Below, piece by piece: positions 14,170-22,358 of a stretch of 22,381 bases of DNA. This stretch comes from Collinsella sp. (GTDB lineage: Bacteria > Actinomycetota > Coriobacteriia > Coriobacteriales > Coriobacteriaceae). Below the pieces are notes generated by a model. The model was given only the letters and a program-made list of their open reading frames with translations. It was not told where the DNA came from and ran no database searches. The position numbers were made by a program, and so were the translations under genes. Each line of letters starts with the position of its first letter. Positions within the stretch are counted from its first letter, which is position 1. The stretch is from contig DYAA01000018.1 in assembly GCA_019419405.1 (NCBI GenBank), positions 1-22,381 of the forward strand, read 5' to 3'.

Positions 14170-15997
14170 GATGCTCAAATTGCCGGTCTTGGACGTCGAC
14201 GGCGAAAAGCTCGGCGTGGTCAACGATTTTGGTATTGCTACCGGCGAAGTTTTTCCGCACGTGACGTCGCTCGCGTTCCGCGGCCCCGGCAAGACGCCGT
14301 TTATGATCAGCTGGCGCAAATGGGTCGACCGTATCGATGAGACAGGCGTGTATCTCAACACGTCTGCCACCAATATTCGCTTCTCGTACCTGCAGCCGAC
14401 CGAGCTCCTGCTGGCGCGCGATGTTCTCAATAAGCAGATCGTCGACACGCAGGGCATGAAGGTCGTGCGCGTCAACGACATCAAGTTTTCCATGTCGGGC
14501 GAAAATCAGCTGCGCCTGCTGGGTGCCGAGGTCGGCGCCCGCGGTCTGCTGCGTGCAATCAGCCCCGCGCTCGAGCACGTCGTCGAGGGCTTTATGAAGC
14601 ACTTGGGCAAGCCGCTCAGCGAGGACATCATCGCTTGGTCCTACATGGACCTGCTCGACCGCTCGACTAAAAACATCCAACTCTCGGTGTCGCACAAGAC
14701 GCTCGGCGAGCTGCACCCTGCCGACATCGCCGACATTATCGAGCAGCTCGACCCGCGCCTACGTGCGCAGGTGTTTGCGCAGCTCGATACCGCCCAGGCA
14801 GCCGAAGCTATCTCGGAGTTCGATGACGACGAGCTTATGACCGAGATGCTCGAGGGCCTGTCCGACACGGACGCATCGTCGATGCTGGCCATGATGGACC
14901 CGGACGACGCTGCCGACCTGATCGATGAGCTCGATTATGAGAAGGCCGAGAAGCTCCTGCGCCTGATGGGCGTCAAGGAGGAGAAGGCGATTCGTAATCT
15001 GCTGGGGTATGAGGACAACACCGCCGGCCGCATCATGACCTCGGAGTTTGTCTCCCTGCCCGCCACGGCAACGGTCGGTGACGCCATCGAGGCGATTCGC
15101 GAGCTCGACGAGGACTTCGAGAGCGTCTATTACGTCTATACCGAGGATCCGAGTGGCATGCTGACCGGCGTGCTTTCGCTGCGCACGCTGATCGTAGCCG
15201 ACCGCGACGCCACGCTGGGTCAGTTGGCCTATCGCGACCTGGTCTATGTGTCGCCCGACGAGGACCAGGAAGACGTGACGGACGAGATGACCAAGTACGA
15301 CCTGGTTGCCATCCCTGTCTGCGACGAGAACCGTCATATCCTTGGTATCGTGACCTTCGACGACGCCATGGACGTTATCGCCGAGGAGCATCAGGAGGAC
15401 CTGCAGATCGCCGGTGTCGGCTCGGGCGATAGCGCGTCGGACGACTCGACGAACGTGCTCAGCTGGTTCGTGCATCGCCAGTACTGGGTTGTTGTATGGG
15501 GCATCGCGTCGTGCATCATGGCGACCGTGCTGGGAACGGCGCTCGGCTCCGCGCATCTGGTGGTGTTCCCCATGTGCGCCATGCCGCTCGTGCTGCTGGC
15601 GGCCTCGCGCATGGTGTCGTTCGTCAAGAACTACTTCCTGGAGTATGACGGTCACGACGACGAGCCCAAGCCGTATCTGGGATTCTTCTTCCAGAGCACG
15701 GGCATGGGCCTGATTCTGTCACTCGTGACCTACCTGTGCGCCCAGCTGGTGCGCACCGCTGCATTCCCCGATGCCTCTATGTTTGAGGAGCAGCTCTTTA
15801 CCGGCTGCTTTAACATTGCCGCCATCATTTGCCTGGTTGGCAACATGAGTGCTGTGATTTACCTGATGGTGCTGTTCTGGCGTGACGAGCATGACCTCAA
15901 CACGTCGGGCACCGCCATGAACGTTATTGCCGTCATGATCTCGTGTGTGGCGTATTGCATCGCCGCGGTGCTGCTCGCCATGTCAGTCATGGGCTAG
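14153..15997 (+). CDS. PRC/MgtE_N/CBS magnesium-sensor-like membrane protein
   Basis: A 614-residue protein with a TTG start after GGGGAG; an in-frame stop at 14138 rules out a longer form, and ATG 14171 is the alternative. Seen: two PRC-barrel-like units (residues about 1-70 and 88-140), an MgtE_N superhelical domain (about 186-280) with LHPADIADIIEQLDP and DPDDAADLIDEL, a CBS pair (about 285-412), and five membrane helices (about 443-614). In MgtE channels the N and CBS domains bind Mg2+ and gate the pore. Here the membrane part lacks the P-L-(L/V)-x-G-x-x-G-N-x-G-x-Q segment (PLVLLAASRMVSF instead) and the pore aspartate of the last helix (SGTAMNVIAVM instead). It is probably a sensor or partner rather than a channel. 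The stop is 8 bases from the NRAMP-type gene. Confidence 0.8.
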   Translation: MNYLSEMLKLPVLDVDGEKLGVVNDFGIATGEVFPHVTSLAFRGPGKTPFMISWRKWVDRIDETGVYLNTSATNIRFSYLQPTELLLARDVLNKQIVDTQGMKVVRVNDIKFSMSGENQLRLLGAEVGARGLLRAISPALEHVVEGFMKHLGKPLSEDIIAWSYMDLLDRSTKNIQLSVSHKTLGELHPADIADIIEQLDPRLRAQVFAQLDTAQAAEAISEFDDDELMTEMLEGLSDTDASSMLAMMDPDDAADLIDELDYEKAEKLLRLMGVKEEKAIRNLLGYEDNTAGRIMTSEFVSLPATATVGDAIEAIRELDEDFESVYYVYTEDPSGMLTGVLSLRTLIVADRDATLGQLAYRDLVYVSPDEDQEDVTDEMTKYDLVAIPVCDENRHILGIVTFDDAMDVIAEEHQEDLQIAGVGSGDSASDDSTNVLSWFVHRQYWVVVWGIASCIMATVLGTALGSAHLVVFPMCAMPLVLLAASRMVSFVKNYFLEYDGHDDEPKPYLGFFFQSTGMGLILSLVTYLCAQLVRTAAFPDASMFEEQLFTGCFNIAAIICLVGNMSAVIYLMVLFWRDEHDLNTSGTAMNVIAVMISCVAYCIAAVLLAMSVMG

Positions 15998-16005
15998 GTG
16001 GTCGC

Positions 16006-17268
16006 GTGCAAAATACCAAGCAAAAGTCGGGCACCAAGCAAAAGCTGACCATCGCGGCCATCTTTGGCGCTATGGGTCCCGGTCTGCTGGCGGCGCTTTC
16101 GGGCAATGACGCCGGCGGCATTGCAACGTATTCCAGTGCGGGTGCCAGCTATGGCTACAAGATGCTCTGGATGCTTCCCGTCATGACTGTGCTGCTCATC
16201 GTGACGCAGGAGACCGCGGCGCGTTGCGGCTGCGTGACGGGCAAGGGCCTGGCATCGCTCATTCGCGAGCGCTTTGGCGTGCGCAAGAGTGTACTTGCTA
16301 TGGCGGCGCTGTTGATCGCCAACACGGCTGTGACCATTTCGGAGTTTGCGGGTATTGCGAGCGGCCTTGCCCTCTTTGGCGTGCCGGCGAGCATCTCGGT
16401 GCCGTTAGTGGCGCTGCTGGTGTGGATGCTTACCATGTCGGGGAGTTTCCAGCGCATCGAGAAGATTCTGCTGCTGGTGAGCTGCGTGTTCGTGACCTAC
16501 ATCGTCGCCGCGTTTATGGCTGGCCCCAACTGGGGTGAGGTCGCGGTCGACCTGGTCGTGCCTAACATTCAAAATGACCCCAGCTACGTGTCGCTCGTGG
16601 TCGCAACGATCGGTACCACCATCGCGCCGTGGATGATTTTCTTGGCGCAGAACAACGTGGTCGATAAGAACGCGGGCGAGGACGACATCGTGCTGCAGCG
16701 TATTGATACCGTGAGCGGCTCGCTTGCCGCCGATGTTATTGCCGGCTTTATTATCATCACGACCGGCACGGTGTTGTTCCCGGCGGGTATTCAGATTAGC
16801 GATGCTGCCGATGCTGCCCGCGCGCTGGAGCCTATTGCGGGTCAGTGGTCTACGGTACTGTTTGCCTCGGGCCTGGTCGCGGCGAGTTTCTTGGCTGCCT
16901 GCGTGCTGCCGGGCGTTACGTCGAGCGCTATCTGCGAGGCATTTGGCTGGGAGCGCGGTGCCGACCGCAGCTGGGACGAGGCCCCGGTCTATCGCGGCAT
17001 CATTACGGCCATCATCGGTATCTCTGCCGTGCTGGTGCTTATGCCCGGCGTCGATCTGTTCCAGATTATGATGACCTCGCAGGTCATCAATGGCGTGCTA
17101 CTGCCCGTGGTTCTGGTGTTCCAGGTGGTTATCGCCGCCGACCGTCACATTATGGGCGCCAACCGCAACGGCCGCGTATGGAACGTGCTCACGTGGGCGA
17201 CTATCGGCGTGATTACGGTGCTCACGGTCGTCATGTTTGTCCTGCAGGCGATGGGCTACAGCGCTTAA
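16006..17268 (+). CDS. NRAMP-related divalent metal (probably Mg2+) transporter
   Basis: A 420-residue protein with about 11 helices. GTG 16006 is chosen because AGGTGG (15996-16001) precedes it and the basic start QNTKQKSGTKQKL leads into helix 1 as in the family. Seen: GPGLLAALSGNDAGGIATYSSAGASYGY in helix 1, where classical NRAMP has DPGN; here it is D35-A-G-G38. Helix 6 has TIGTTIAPW (A207-P-W209), where classical MntH/NRAMP has MPH. Loss of the soft Met ligand is the mark of NRAMP-related magnesium transporters (NRMT), one of which has been characterised from Eggerthella lenta, also a coriobacterium. Uptake of Mg2+ (or Mg2+ and Mn2+) is therefore favoured over Fe2+. Its tight linkage to an MgtE-type Mg2+ sensing module supports this. 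A strong terminator follows. Confidence 0.88.
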   Translation: MQNTKQKSGTKQKLTIAAIFGAMGPGLLAALSGNDAGGIATYSSAGASYGYKMLWMLPVMTVLLIVTQETAARCGCVTGKGLASLIRERFGVRKSVLAMAALLIANTAVTISEFAGIASGLALFGVPASISVPLVALLVWMLTMSGSFQRIEKILLLVSCVFVTYIVAAFMAGPNWGEVAVDLVVPNIQNDPSYVSLVVATIGTTIAPWMIFLAQNNVVDKNAGEDDIVLQRIDTVSGSLAADVIAGFIIITTGTVLFPAGIQISDAADAARALEPIAGQWSTVLFASGLVAASFLAACVLPGVTSSAICEAFGWERGADRSWDEAPVYRGIITAIIGISAVLVLMPGVDLFQIMMTSQVINGVLLPVVLVFQVVIAADRHIMGANRNGRVWNVLTWATIGVITVLTVVMFVLQAMGYSA

Positions 17269-17286
17269 CGCCCACTTTTGCTTCCG

Positions 17287-17321
17287 AACAGGCCGCAGCG
17301 ATGGACTGCGGCCTGTTTTTT
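17287..17321 (+). terminator. Rho-independent terminator of the MgtE/NRAMP operon
   Basis: AACAGGCCGCAG (17287-17298) pairs perfectly with CTGCGGCCTGTT (17306-17317), with a 7-base loop and a six-T run ending at 17321. Confidence 0.92.
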
Positions 17322-17350
17322 GCCCGCTATAGGGCATTAGTTATATGGCA

Positions 17351-17580
17351 GTGGACAAAAAATGCCAAATATGAGTACTGTTGCTAAGTGAATAGCATTT
17401 ACATCCAAGAAGATAATGGACATAGCCGATAGTATGTTCATTAAAATTGGCTCCAATATGTCTTAAACCAGTCAGGTTGGCTGCTTTAGGGGGTTGTAGG
17501 GGTCGCTCGGACGTCATTTTGGGTGGTTTTGCCTGCTACTAAAATGGTAACAGTACTCATATTTGCCCCTTTTTGTCCAC
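17351..17580. repeat. 230-bp MITE-like element with 32-bp terminal inverted repeats
   Basis: The left end 17351-17382 and right end 17549-17580 are inverted repeats matching at 29 of 32 positions; both ends start GTGGACAAAAA and contain CAAATATGAGTACTGTT when read inward and outward. The interior is clearly more A/T-rich than the genes around it and has no long frame. No obvious target-site duplication is seen. It lies in the 489-base gap 17322-17810. Confidence 0.6.
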
Positions 17581-17753
17581 GACCCCTTGGAGCCGGCTCG
17601 AAAAGAGTGATTTTGGGTTGTTTGCTGCGGGTGTGGGCTTGGAAACAACGTTCGGGGTGGCGAGGCGCCCAGAATTTGGTCGCAAGGAGGGCGTTCCTCG
17701 GCTGTGTCAGGAGTGTCCCTGGGTGCCGGCACATAAGGAACGTCCCTAACTGT
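17581..17753. other. Non-coding intergenic stretch
   Basis: No gene is recognised. Short GTCCCT-containing segments at about 17714-17747 (GTGTCCCTGGGTGCCGGCAC, then AAGGAACGTCCCT) resemble pieces of the REP-like family seen elsewhere in the window. Confidence 0.4.
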
Positions 17754-17786
17754 CGGAGGGGGTGCCTGCCGTGGCGCACCCCTCCG
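17754..17786 (-). terminator. Possible terminator of the acyltransferase gene
   Basis: CGGAGGGGGTGC (17754-17765) pairs with GCACCCCTCCG (17776-17786) with one bulged base, 24 bases beyond the stop of the minus-strand gene. The T-run is missing, so it may be only a stabilising hairpin. Confidence 0.45.
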
Positions 17787-17810
17787 GATGTGGGAAGTTT
17801 GCGCTGCAGG

Positions 17811-20027
17811 TTACTTGTCGGTGCCCAGCTTGTGCGGCTTGAGAGCGAGCGCATTGACGAGCGCGTCGGTGGCAGACTTGACGGCCGCCGGCTGCAGATC
17901 GTTGACGTGATCCTCGGGATGCACGGGCAGGTCCTTCTTGACTGCATCGTGGATCAAGTTGAGGTACTCAGTCACGCCAGTGGTCGACAGGTGCGTGCCA
18001 TCGCCATCGAACAGGTCGTTGCGATTGGCACTGTATCCGTACCAGTCGATAACGCGCACGTTCTTGTAGCGCGTAGCAGCGTTGGCGATGGCCTGGTTGG
18101 TAGAGCCAACCCACGGCTGCGGGCTGCGCGTGTTCACAAACACCACAATACGCTTATCTCCTGCATCGGTCATGATGGCGTCGATCTGGTCGTCGGTTAC
18201 CAAGCCGTTGGTGCCCAGTGCAAAGACCACGATCTTGCCGGCAAGGTTCTGTTGGAGATAGCCCTCAAATGTCGCGCGGCCCGCATCAAACTGGCGGCCC
18301 TTTTCGGCATCGATATGGCTGTGCGGGAACACGCCGTCAAAGGAATCAACGGCGCGCAGCGACACGGAGTCACCGATCATCAACAGGTCGTAGGAGCCAT
18401 CGGGGAAGTCGTCGTTGTCCTTGTCGGTGTCGTCGGCCGCCTGTTGGTCTGTGGGCGCGGTGTTTTTGGCTTCCTTGTTGAGGACTTCGGCGCCCTCACC
18501 GCTCAGTGCGGAGGTCTCCGGCACAAAGATCAGGCCGCCCAGTGCAACGACCAACACGACAGCGCAGGCTGCGCAGACAGGGACGTGCGCGCGCACCCAG
18601 TTGGCGGGCGCGGTGGTGCCGTCGCGGAACTCGGATACGGTGCGCCCAAAGGCGCCCTTTCTAAACGGCGTCTCGATAAAGCGATATGAACATTCGGCTA
18701 CGGCGACCACCAACAACACCTGCAAAATGTACTGCCACCACGGCGTATCGTTGATGTTGGCGACCGGGTTCATGAGCAACAGTAGCGGATAGTGCCACAG
18801 GTAGATGCTGTACGAGCGCTTGCCAACCCACACGAGCGGCTCGGCGGACAGTGCGCGGGCAACCATTCCCTGGGGCTGCACGCAGGCCGCGATGACCATG
18901 AGCGTGAGGATGGAGCATAGCAGCGTGCCGCCGCGATACTGGAACGCGGTGTAGCCGTTGGTGAGCGCGACCATGGCGGCAAGGCCAACCAGACCCACGA
19001 CGCCCAACACATCGATGGATGCGGGCGAGGACCAAAAGCGCACGAGGGCGCTCGGCTGTGCCGGGACGGTCTCGGCTGCGTTGTCGGCCTTCTCGCCAGG
19101 CTTGCCCTCGGCGTTCTTGCCGTGCTTGGCGGCGCCAGCCAGGCGATTGAGCCCCAAACGATGAGCGAGACGCACCGGCGCCAGGTCGCGATCGGGGATA
19201 AAGGCCATCCAGGCGCCCAGCAGCAGCGAGAAGACGCGGGTGTCGGTGCCGTAGTACACGCGGCTGGGGTCGGCGGCAGGGTTGTAGAGCACCATCATGG
19301 CAAGGGCGGATACCGCTGCGAGTCCCAGGACCATACGGCGCGTGTTGGGTTTGCTCACATGCATGGACACCATGGCAAACAGCAGCGGTGGCCAAACCAG
19401 GTAGAATTGTTCCTCGATGGCGAGCGACCAAAAGTGCGTAAGCGGCGAGGGGTCGCCCAGGGCGTTGAAGTACGAAACGTCCTGCATAATCTGCCACCAG
19501 TTGTTAAAGAACAGCAGCGACGGCAGAATGTCGGGACGCATCTTGGTGAGCATCACGTGGTTGAAGACGGTGCACAGCGCACAGGTTACAACCACAACGG
19601 TCACCACGGCGGGGACCAGGCGACGGATGCGGCGGATCCAGAAGCTCTTGAGGTCGATGCGGCCGGTCTTAGCGACTTCGTTGAGTAGCAGGCGTGTGAT
19701 CAGATAGCCCGAAAGCACAAAGAAGATCGTGACGCCAAGCAGGCCGCCCTGAGCCCACGTGAGGTTGAGGTGATAGAGCACCACCGCGACGACGGCAAGC
19801 GTGCGCAGGCCGTCGAGCGCAGGGATGTAGCGGGACTTGGGGCGAGCAGGCGTCTGCTCCGCGGCGGGAGTGTTGGCGCGGCCAGCGTTGTTGGCAGAAG
19901 CGCGATGGGGGCTCGCGGTGCGTCGCGGCTCGTTGGCACGGCGCTCGCCCTTCACGCGTTCGTGCGGCGCCGGCTCGTTGCCCGTGCGGCGTCGACCGCG
20001 CGAGCCCGATTGCGAGAATTGTTCCAT
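17811..20027 (-). CDS. OatA-like acyltransferase 3 / SGNH O-acetyltransferase
   Basis: A 738-residue membrane enzyme that likely O-acetylates peptidoglycan or another surface glycan. Seen: a basic disordered N-terminus (residues 1-65), then an acyltransferase-3 domain of about 10 helices with R75-x10-H86 (ALDGLRTLAVVAVVLYH), HFWSLAIEEQFYLVWP (198-213) and GKRSYSIYLWHYP (402-414). A charged linker (about 300-325) lies in a cytoplasmic loop. A last helix (about 485-502) leads to an extracellular SGNH domain with Ser554 in GDS, Asn607 in GTNG, and D676-x2-H679 in DGTH. Both catalytic parts are intact, as in OatA, which modifies muramic acid C6 and gives lysozyme resistance, relevant for a gut bacterium. 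Start 20027 has only a weak GGATG site. It is divergent from the ribokinase operon. Confidence 0.88.
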   Translation of the reverse strand: MEQFSQSGSRGRRRTGNEPAPHERVKGERRANEPRRTASPHRASANNAGRANTPAAEQTPARPKSRYIPALDGLRTLAVVAVVLYHLNLTWAQGGLLGVTIFFVLSGYLITRLLLNEVAKTGRIDLKSFWIRRIRRLVPAVVTVVVVTCALCTVFNHVMLTKMRPDILPSLLFFNNWWQIMQDVSYFNALGDPSPLTHFWSLAIEEQFYLVWPPLLFAMVSMHVSKPNTRRMVLGLAAVSALAMMVLYNPAADPSRVYYGTDTRVFSLLLGAWMAFIPDRDLAPVRLAHRLGLNRLAGAAKHGKNAEGKPGEKADNAAETVPAQPSALVRFWSSPASIDVLGVVGLVGLAAMVALTNGYTAFQYRGGTLLCSILTLMVIAACVQPQGMVARALSAEPLVWVGKRSYSIYLWHYPLLLLMNPVANINDTPWWQYILQVLLVVAVAECSYRFIETPFRKGAFGRTVSEFRDGTTAPANWVRAHVPVCAACAVVLVVALGGLIFVPETSALSGEGAEVLNKEAKNTAPTDQQAADDTDKDNDDFPDGSYDLLMIGDSVSLRAVDSFDGVFPHSHIDAEKGRQFDAGRATFEGYLQQNLAGKIVVFALGTNGLVTDDQIDAIMTDAGDKRIVVFVNTRSPQPWVGSTNQAIANAATRYKNVRVIDWYGYSANRNDLFDGDGTHLSTTGVTEYLNLIHDAVKKDLPVHPEDHVNDLQPAAVKSATDALVNALALKPHKLGTDK

Positions 20028-20120
20028 AAAACATCATCCAATGACGAGAATAATCAGCACGTATTCATTGTAGCTGCCTGCCCCTGTGAATGCTTGCTGC
20101 TGGCGCAAGCTCAAGCGCGC

Positions 20121-20149
20121 GTCCACATCAAAGTGGACTAAAGTTATAG
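20121..20149 (+). promoter_or_regulatory. Palindrome and -10-like box before ribokinase
   Basis: GTCCAC (20121-20126) and GTGGAC (20133-20138) form a perfect dyad with a 6-base centre, immediately before TTATAG (20144-20149), a plausible -10. A repressor bound here would block the promoter of the ribokinase operon. A second dyad, GCTTGC/GCAAGC, lies at 20092-20110. Confidence 0.4.
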
Positions 20150-20214
20150 GGGGTGCGAGAGTGCACAATCGTTGGTCGATGGTGGGCGCAAAGCCCGAAG
20201 ACGAGGAGGTTTCC

Positions 20215-21210
20215 ATGGCGGATCACAGCATCGTTGCGGTGTTCGGCAGCATGAACATGGACCTTTCGGTGGCGTGCGAGCGCATGCCGCGCGCGGGCGA
20301 GACGGTCGATGGCAGCGGTTTTATCACCAACGCCGGCGGTAAGGGAGCCAATCAGGCCGTTGCCGCTGCGCGCATGGGTGCGCGCACGTGCATGATCGGC
20401 GCTGTTGGGCGCGATACCTTTGGCGATGCGCTTGTGGCAGGGCTCCAAGATGCCGGCGTGGGCGTTGAGTCCGTGACACGTCTCGACGACGTGGAGACCG
20501 GTACTGCGACTATCATTCGCTGTGAGAGCGACAACCGCATCGTGCTGTCGCCGGGCGCCAACCATGCGCTTGCGGGCGAGGACGTTGCCCGCGCACTGAG
20601 GCGCTTGGTGGCCGACGAGCTCGACGGCGATGCCAGCGAGATTGCCCCGGCTGCTGGCGGCGTCTTTATCGCCCAGGGCGAATGTGACCTTGCGGCGACG
20701 GCCGGGGCGCTTGCTTGCGCTCACGAGCTGGGGTTCTATACGATCTTTAACCCGGCGCCCGCCTGCGACCTGCCGGCAGGAGCGTGGCCAGCGGTCGACC
20801 TGGTCTGCCCCAACGAGACCGAGTGCCAGGTACTGACGGGCATTCTGCCCACGGATGATGCGAGTTGCGTCGCCGCGCTCAATGCGCTGCTCGACAAGGG
20901 CGCCGGGGCTGCGGTCATCACGTTGGGCGGCGCCGGCTCGGTTACGCTCGGCGATGGCGGTGAGCCGCTGCGCATGCCGGCGCTTTCGAGCGCGGTGGTC
21001 GATACGACGGCCGCGGGCGATACGTTTATCGGCGCGTTGGCGGCGGCTCGTCTGGAGGGCCTGCCGCTCTTTGAGTGCATGGCGGCGGGTGCTCGCGCCT
21101 CGGCGGTGACGGTGTCGCGCCTGGGCGCTCAGCAATCAATTCCCACGCGTGCGGAAGTCGAGCACAAGTTTGGTTTAGACGGTTTGGATGTAGACGGAGA
21201 AGCGGAGTAG
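20215..21210 (+). CDS. rbsK: Ribokinase
   Basis: A 331-residue cytoplasmic PfkB-family sugar kinase: ATP plus ribose gives ribose 5-phosphate. Seen: N-terminal GSMNMDLSV (11-19) and GGKGANQAVAAARMG (41-55), the substrate-binding signature of ribokinases; NPAP and CPNETE in the middle; and DTTAAGDTFIGA (263-274) with catalytic base Asp269 and the anion hole. GAGGAGG (20203-20209) stands 5 bases before ATG 20215, which fixes this start over longer in-frame options. The nucleoside hydrolase gene begins 4 bases after the stop, giving a two-step path from nucleoside to ribose 5-phosphate. Other PfkB kinases for nucleosides or deoxyribose are possible, but the motifs fit ribokinase best. Confidence 0.9.
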   Translation: MADHSIVAVFGSMNMDLSVACERMPRAGETVDGSGFITNAGGKGANQAVAAARMGARTCMIGAVGRDTFGDALVAGLQDAGVGVESVTRLDDVETGTATIIRCESDNRIVLSPGANHALAGEDVARALRRLVADELDGDASEIAPAAGGVFIAQGECDLAATAGALACAHELGFYTIFNPAPACDLPAGAWPAVDLVCPNETECQVLTGILPTDDASCVAALNALLDKGAGAAVITLGGAGSVTLGDGGEPLRMPALSSAVVDTTAAGDTFIGALAAARLEGLPLFECMAAGARASAVTVSRLGAQQSIPTRAEVEHKFGLDGLDVDGEAE

Positions 21211-21214
21211 AACA

Positions 21215-22189
21215 ATGGCAACCAAGAAGCTGATCCTTGATCTGGATATGGGTGTGGATGATGCGATGGCGCTTGCCTACGCCATCGCGAGCCCCGAGGT
21301 GGAGCTCGTCGGCATCACCACGTGCTTTGGCAACGTGCGCGTCGAGCAGTCGGCGCACAACTGCTTGGCGGTGCTCGACCTGTTGGGTCGTCCCGAGGTG
21401 CCGGTGTACCTGGGCGCCGATCGTCCCATGAAGGCGACCGAACCCTACACGCCGCCGGCGTCCACCACGCTTATCCACGGCAAGAACGGCATCGGCGGCG
21501 CAAGCGTGCCCGCCTCGCCGTACGAGCCGGTGGGCGCGACGTCGGCCGACGGCAATGCGGCGGTCGATTACCTGATTGATGCCGCGCGTACCTATGGTCC
21601 CGATCTGGTCTACGTTGCGACCGGCCCGCTCACCAATCTGGCGCTTGCCCTGGAGCGCGATGCGGCGGAGATGATGTCTATCGGTCGCGTGGTCGTGATG
21701 GGCGGTGCGCTTACCGTGCCCGGAAACGTGAGCGCCGGTGCCGAGGCCAACATGGCGAGCGACCCCGAGGCGGCCGATGCCGTGCTGCGTTCGGGCCGCA
21801 AGCTCACTATGGTGGGGCTGGATGTGACGCATCGCGTGGTGCTCACGCGCCGCGACGTTGCCGGCTGGACGGGCTCGGGCACTATGGCTGGCTGCGCGTT
21901 TGCGAGCATGGTCGAGCACTATATCGGTTCGTACGAAATGAACGCGCCCTACCTGGGCGGCTGCGCGCTGCACGATCCGCTGGCGGTTGCCGTGGCGATT
22001 GATCCCACGCTCGTGGGCGCGCTCGGCTGTAACCTGCGCGTTGACTTGCTGGGCGAGTATCGCGGCCGCACCATCTGCGACGAGCACTGTCTGTCCGATC
22101 CCGACAAGAGCGCGCTTGTGGCACTCACCGTGGACGCCCCGCGCTTTCTGTCCGAGTTCAAGGCGCGCATGGCCCGCATCCTAGGCTAG
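21215..22189 (+). CDS. Inosine-uridine preferring nucleoside hydrolase
   Basis: A 324-residue enzyme that cleaves ribonucleosides to base plus ribose in the cytoplasm. Seen: the calcium-binding signature DLDMGVDDAMAL (D9, D11, D15, D16; usually DxDPGxDD, here Met replaces Pro), TTCFGNV, the STTLIHGKNGIGG loop (ligand-site NGIGG), ATGPLTNLALAL, VVMGGALTVPGN, EANMASDPEAA, and H253-D254-P in LHDPLAVA near the C-terminus. Length is as usual for RihA/RihB/RihC enzymes; which nucleosides are preferred cannot be told. It starts 4 bases after the ribokinase stop with GGAG just inside that gene, so it is translationally coupled. The released ribose is the kinase substrate. No nucleoside permease is adjacent. 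Confidence 0.92.
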   Translation: MATKKLILDLDMGVDDAMALAYAIASPEVELVGITTCFGNVRVEQSAHNCLAVLDLLGRPEVPVYLGADRPMKATEPYTPPASTTLIHGKNGIGGASVPASPYEPVGATSADGNAAVDYLIDAARTYGPDLVYVATGPLTNLALALERDAAEMMSIGRVVVMGGALTVPGNVSAGAEANMASDPEAADAVLRSGRKLTMVGLDVTHRVVLTRRDVAGWTGSGTMAGCAFASMVEHYIGSYEMNAPYLGGCALHDPLAVAVAIDPTLVGALGCNLRVDLLGEYRGRTICDEHCLSDPDKSALVALTVDAPRFLSEFKARMARILG

Positions 22190-22213
22190 GCTCGGGATCG
22201 AAGCACGCCCATC

Positions 22214-22276
22214 TGCTCGATGTGGCCGCTGGCGGGCCGACGGTTGATTTCCGATCTCAGCCGAACACATTGAGCA
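22214..22276. other. Imperfect hairpin downstream of nucleoside hydrolase
   Basis: TGCTCGATGT (22214-22223) is complementary to ACATTGAGCA (22267-22276) with one mismatch, and pairing continues inward in part (GCCGCTG against CAGCCGA). No gene is seen between 22190 and 22303. Confidence 0.35.
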
Positions 22277-22303
22277 AATAGGCCGTTCCCGCACCTAGCC
22301 GAA

Positions 22304-22343
22304 CGCCCCCGCGGCCCTCCCGGGGCCCGGGGGCGGCATTTTC
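22304..22343 (+). terminator. Rho-independent terminator of ribokinase operon
   Basis: CGCCCCCG (22304-22311) pairs with CGGGGGCG (22328-22335), with further G/C pairs inside, and ATTTTC follows. Confidence 0.8.
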
Positions 22344-22358
22344 CCAGTTGAAGGAACG

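Noticed and set aside
13859..14716. Minus-strand open frame across the leader of the MgtE-like gene
   Set aside because: Most of it is antisense to conserved PRC and MgtE_N coding sequence; no ribosome binding site or domain supports it.
15943..16005. Longer N-terminus for the NRAMP-type protein
   Set aside because: It would overlap the end of the MgtE-like gene and add residues unlike the family; GTG 16006 has a good ribosome binding site.
17523..18689. Plus-strand open frame of 388 codons
   Set aside because: It lies opposite the SGNH domain of the OatA-like gene and has no recognisable motif.
20086..20214. Longer N-terminus for ribokinase
   Set aside because: The extension covers the promoter-like region and palindrome; GAGGAGG directly before ATG 20215 and the family length favour the shorter form.
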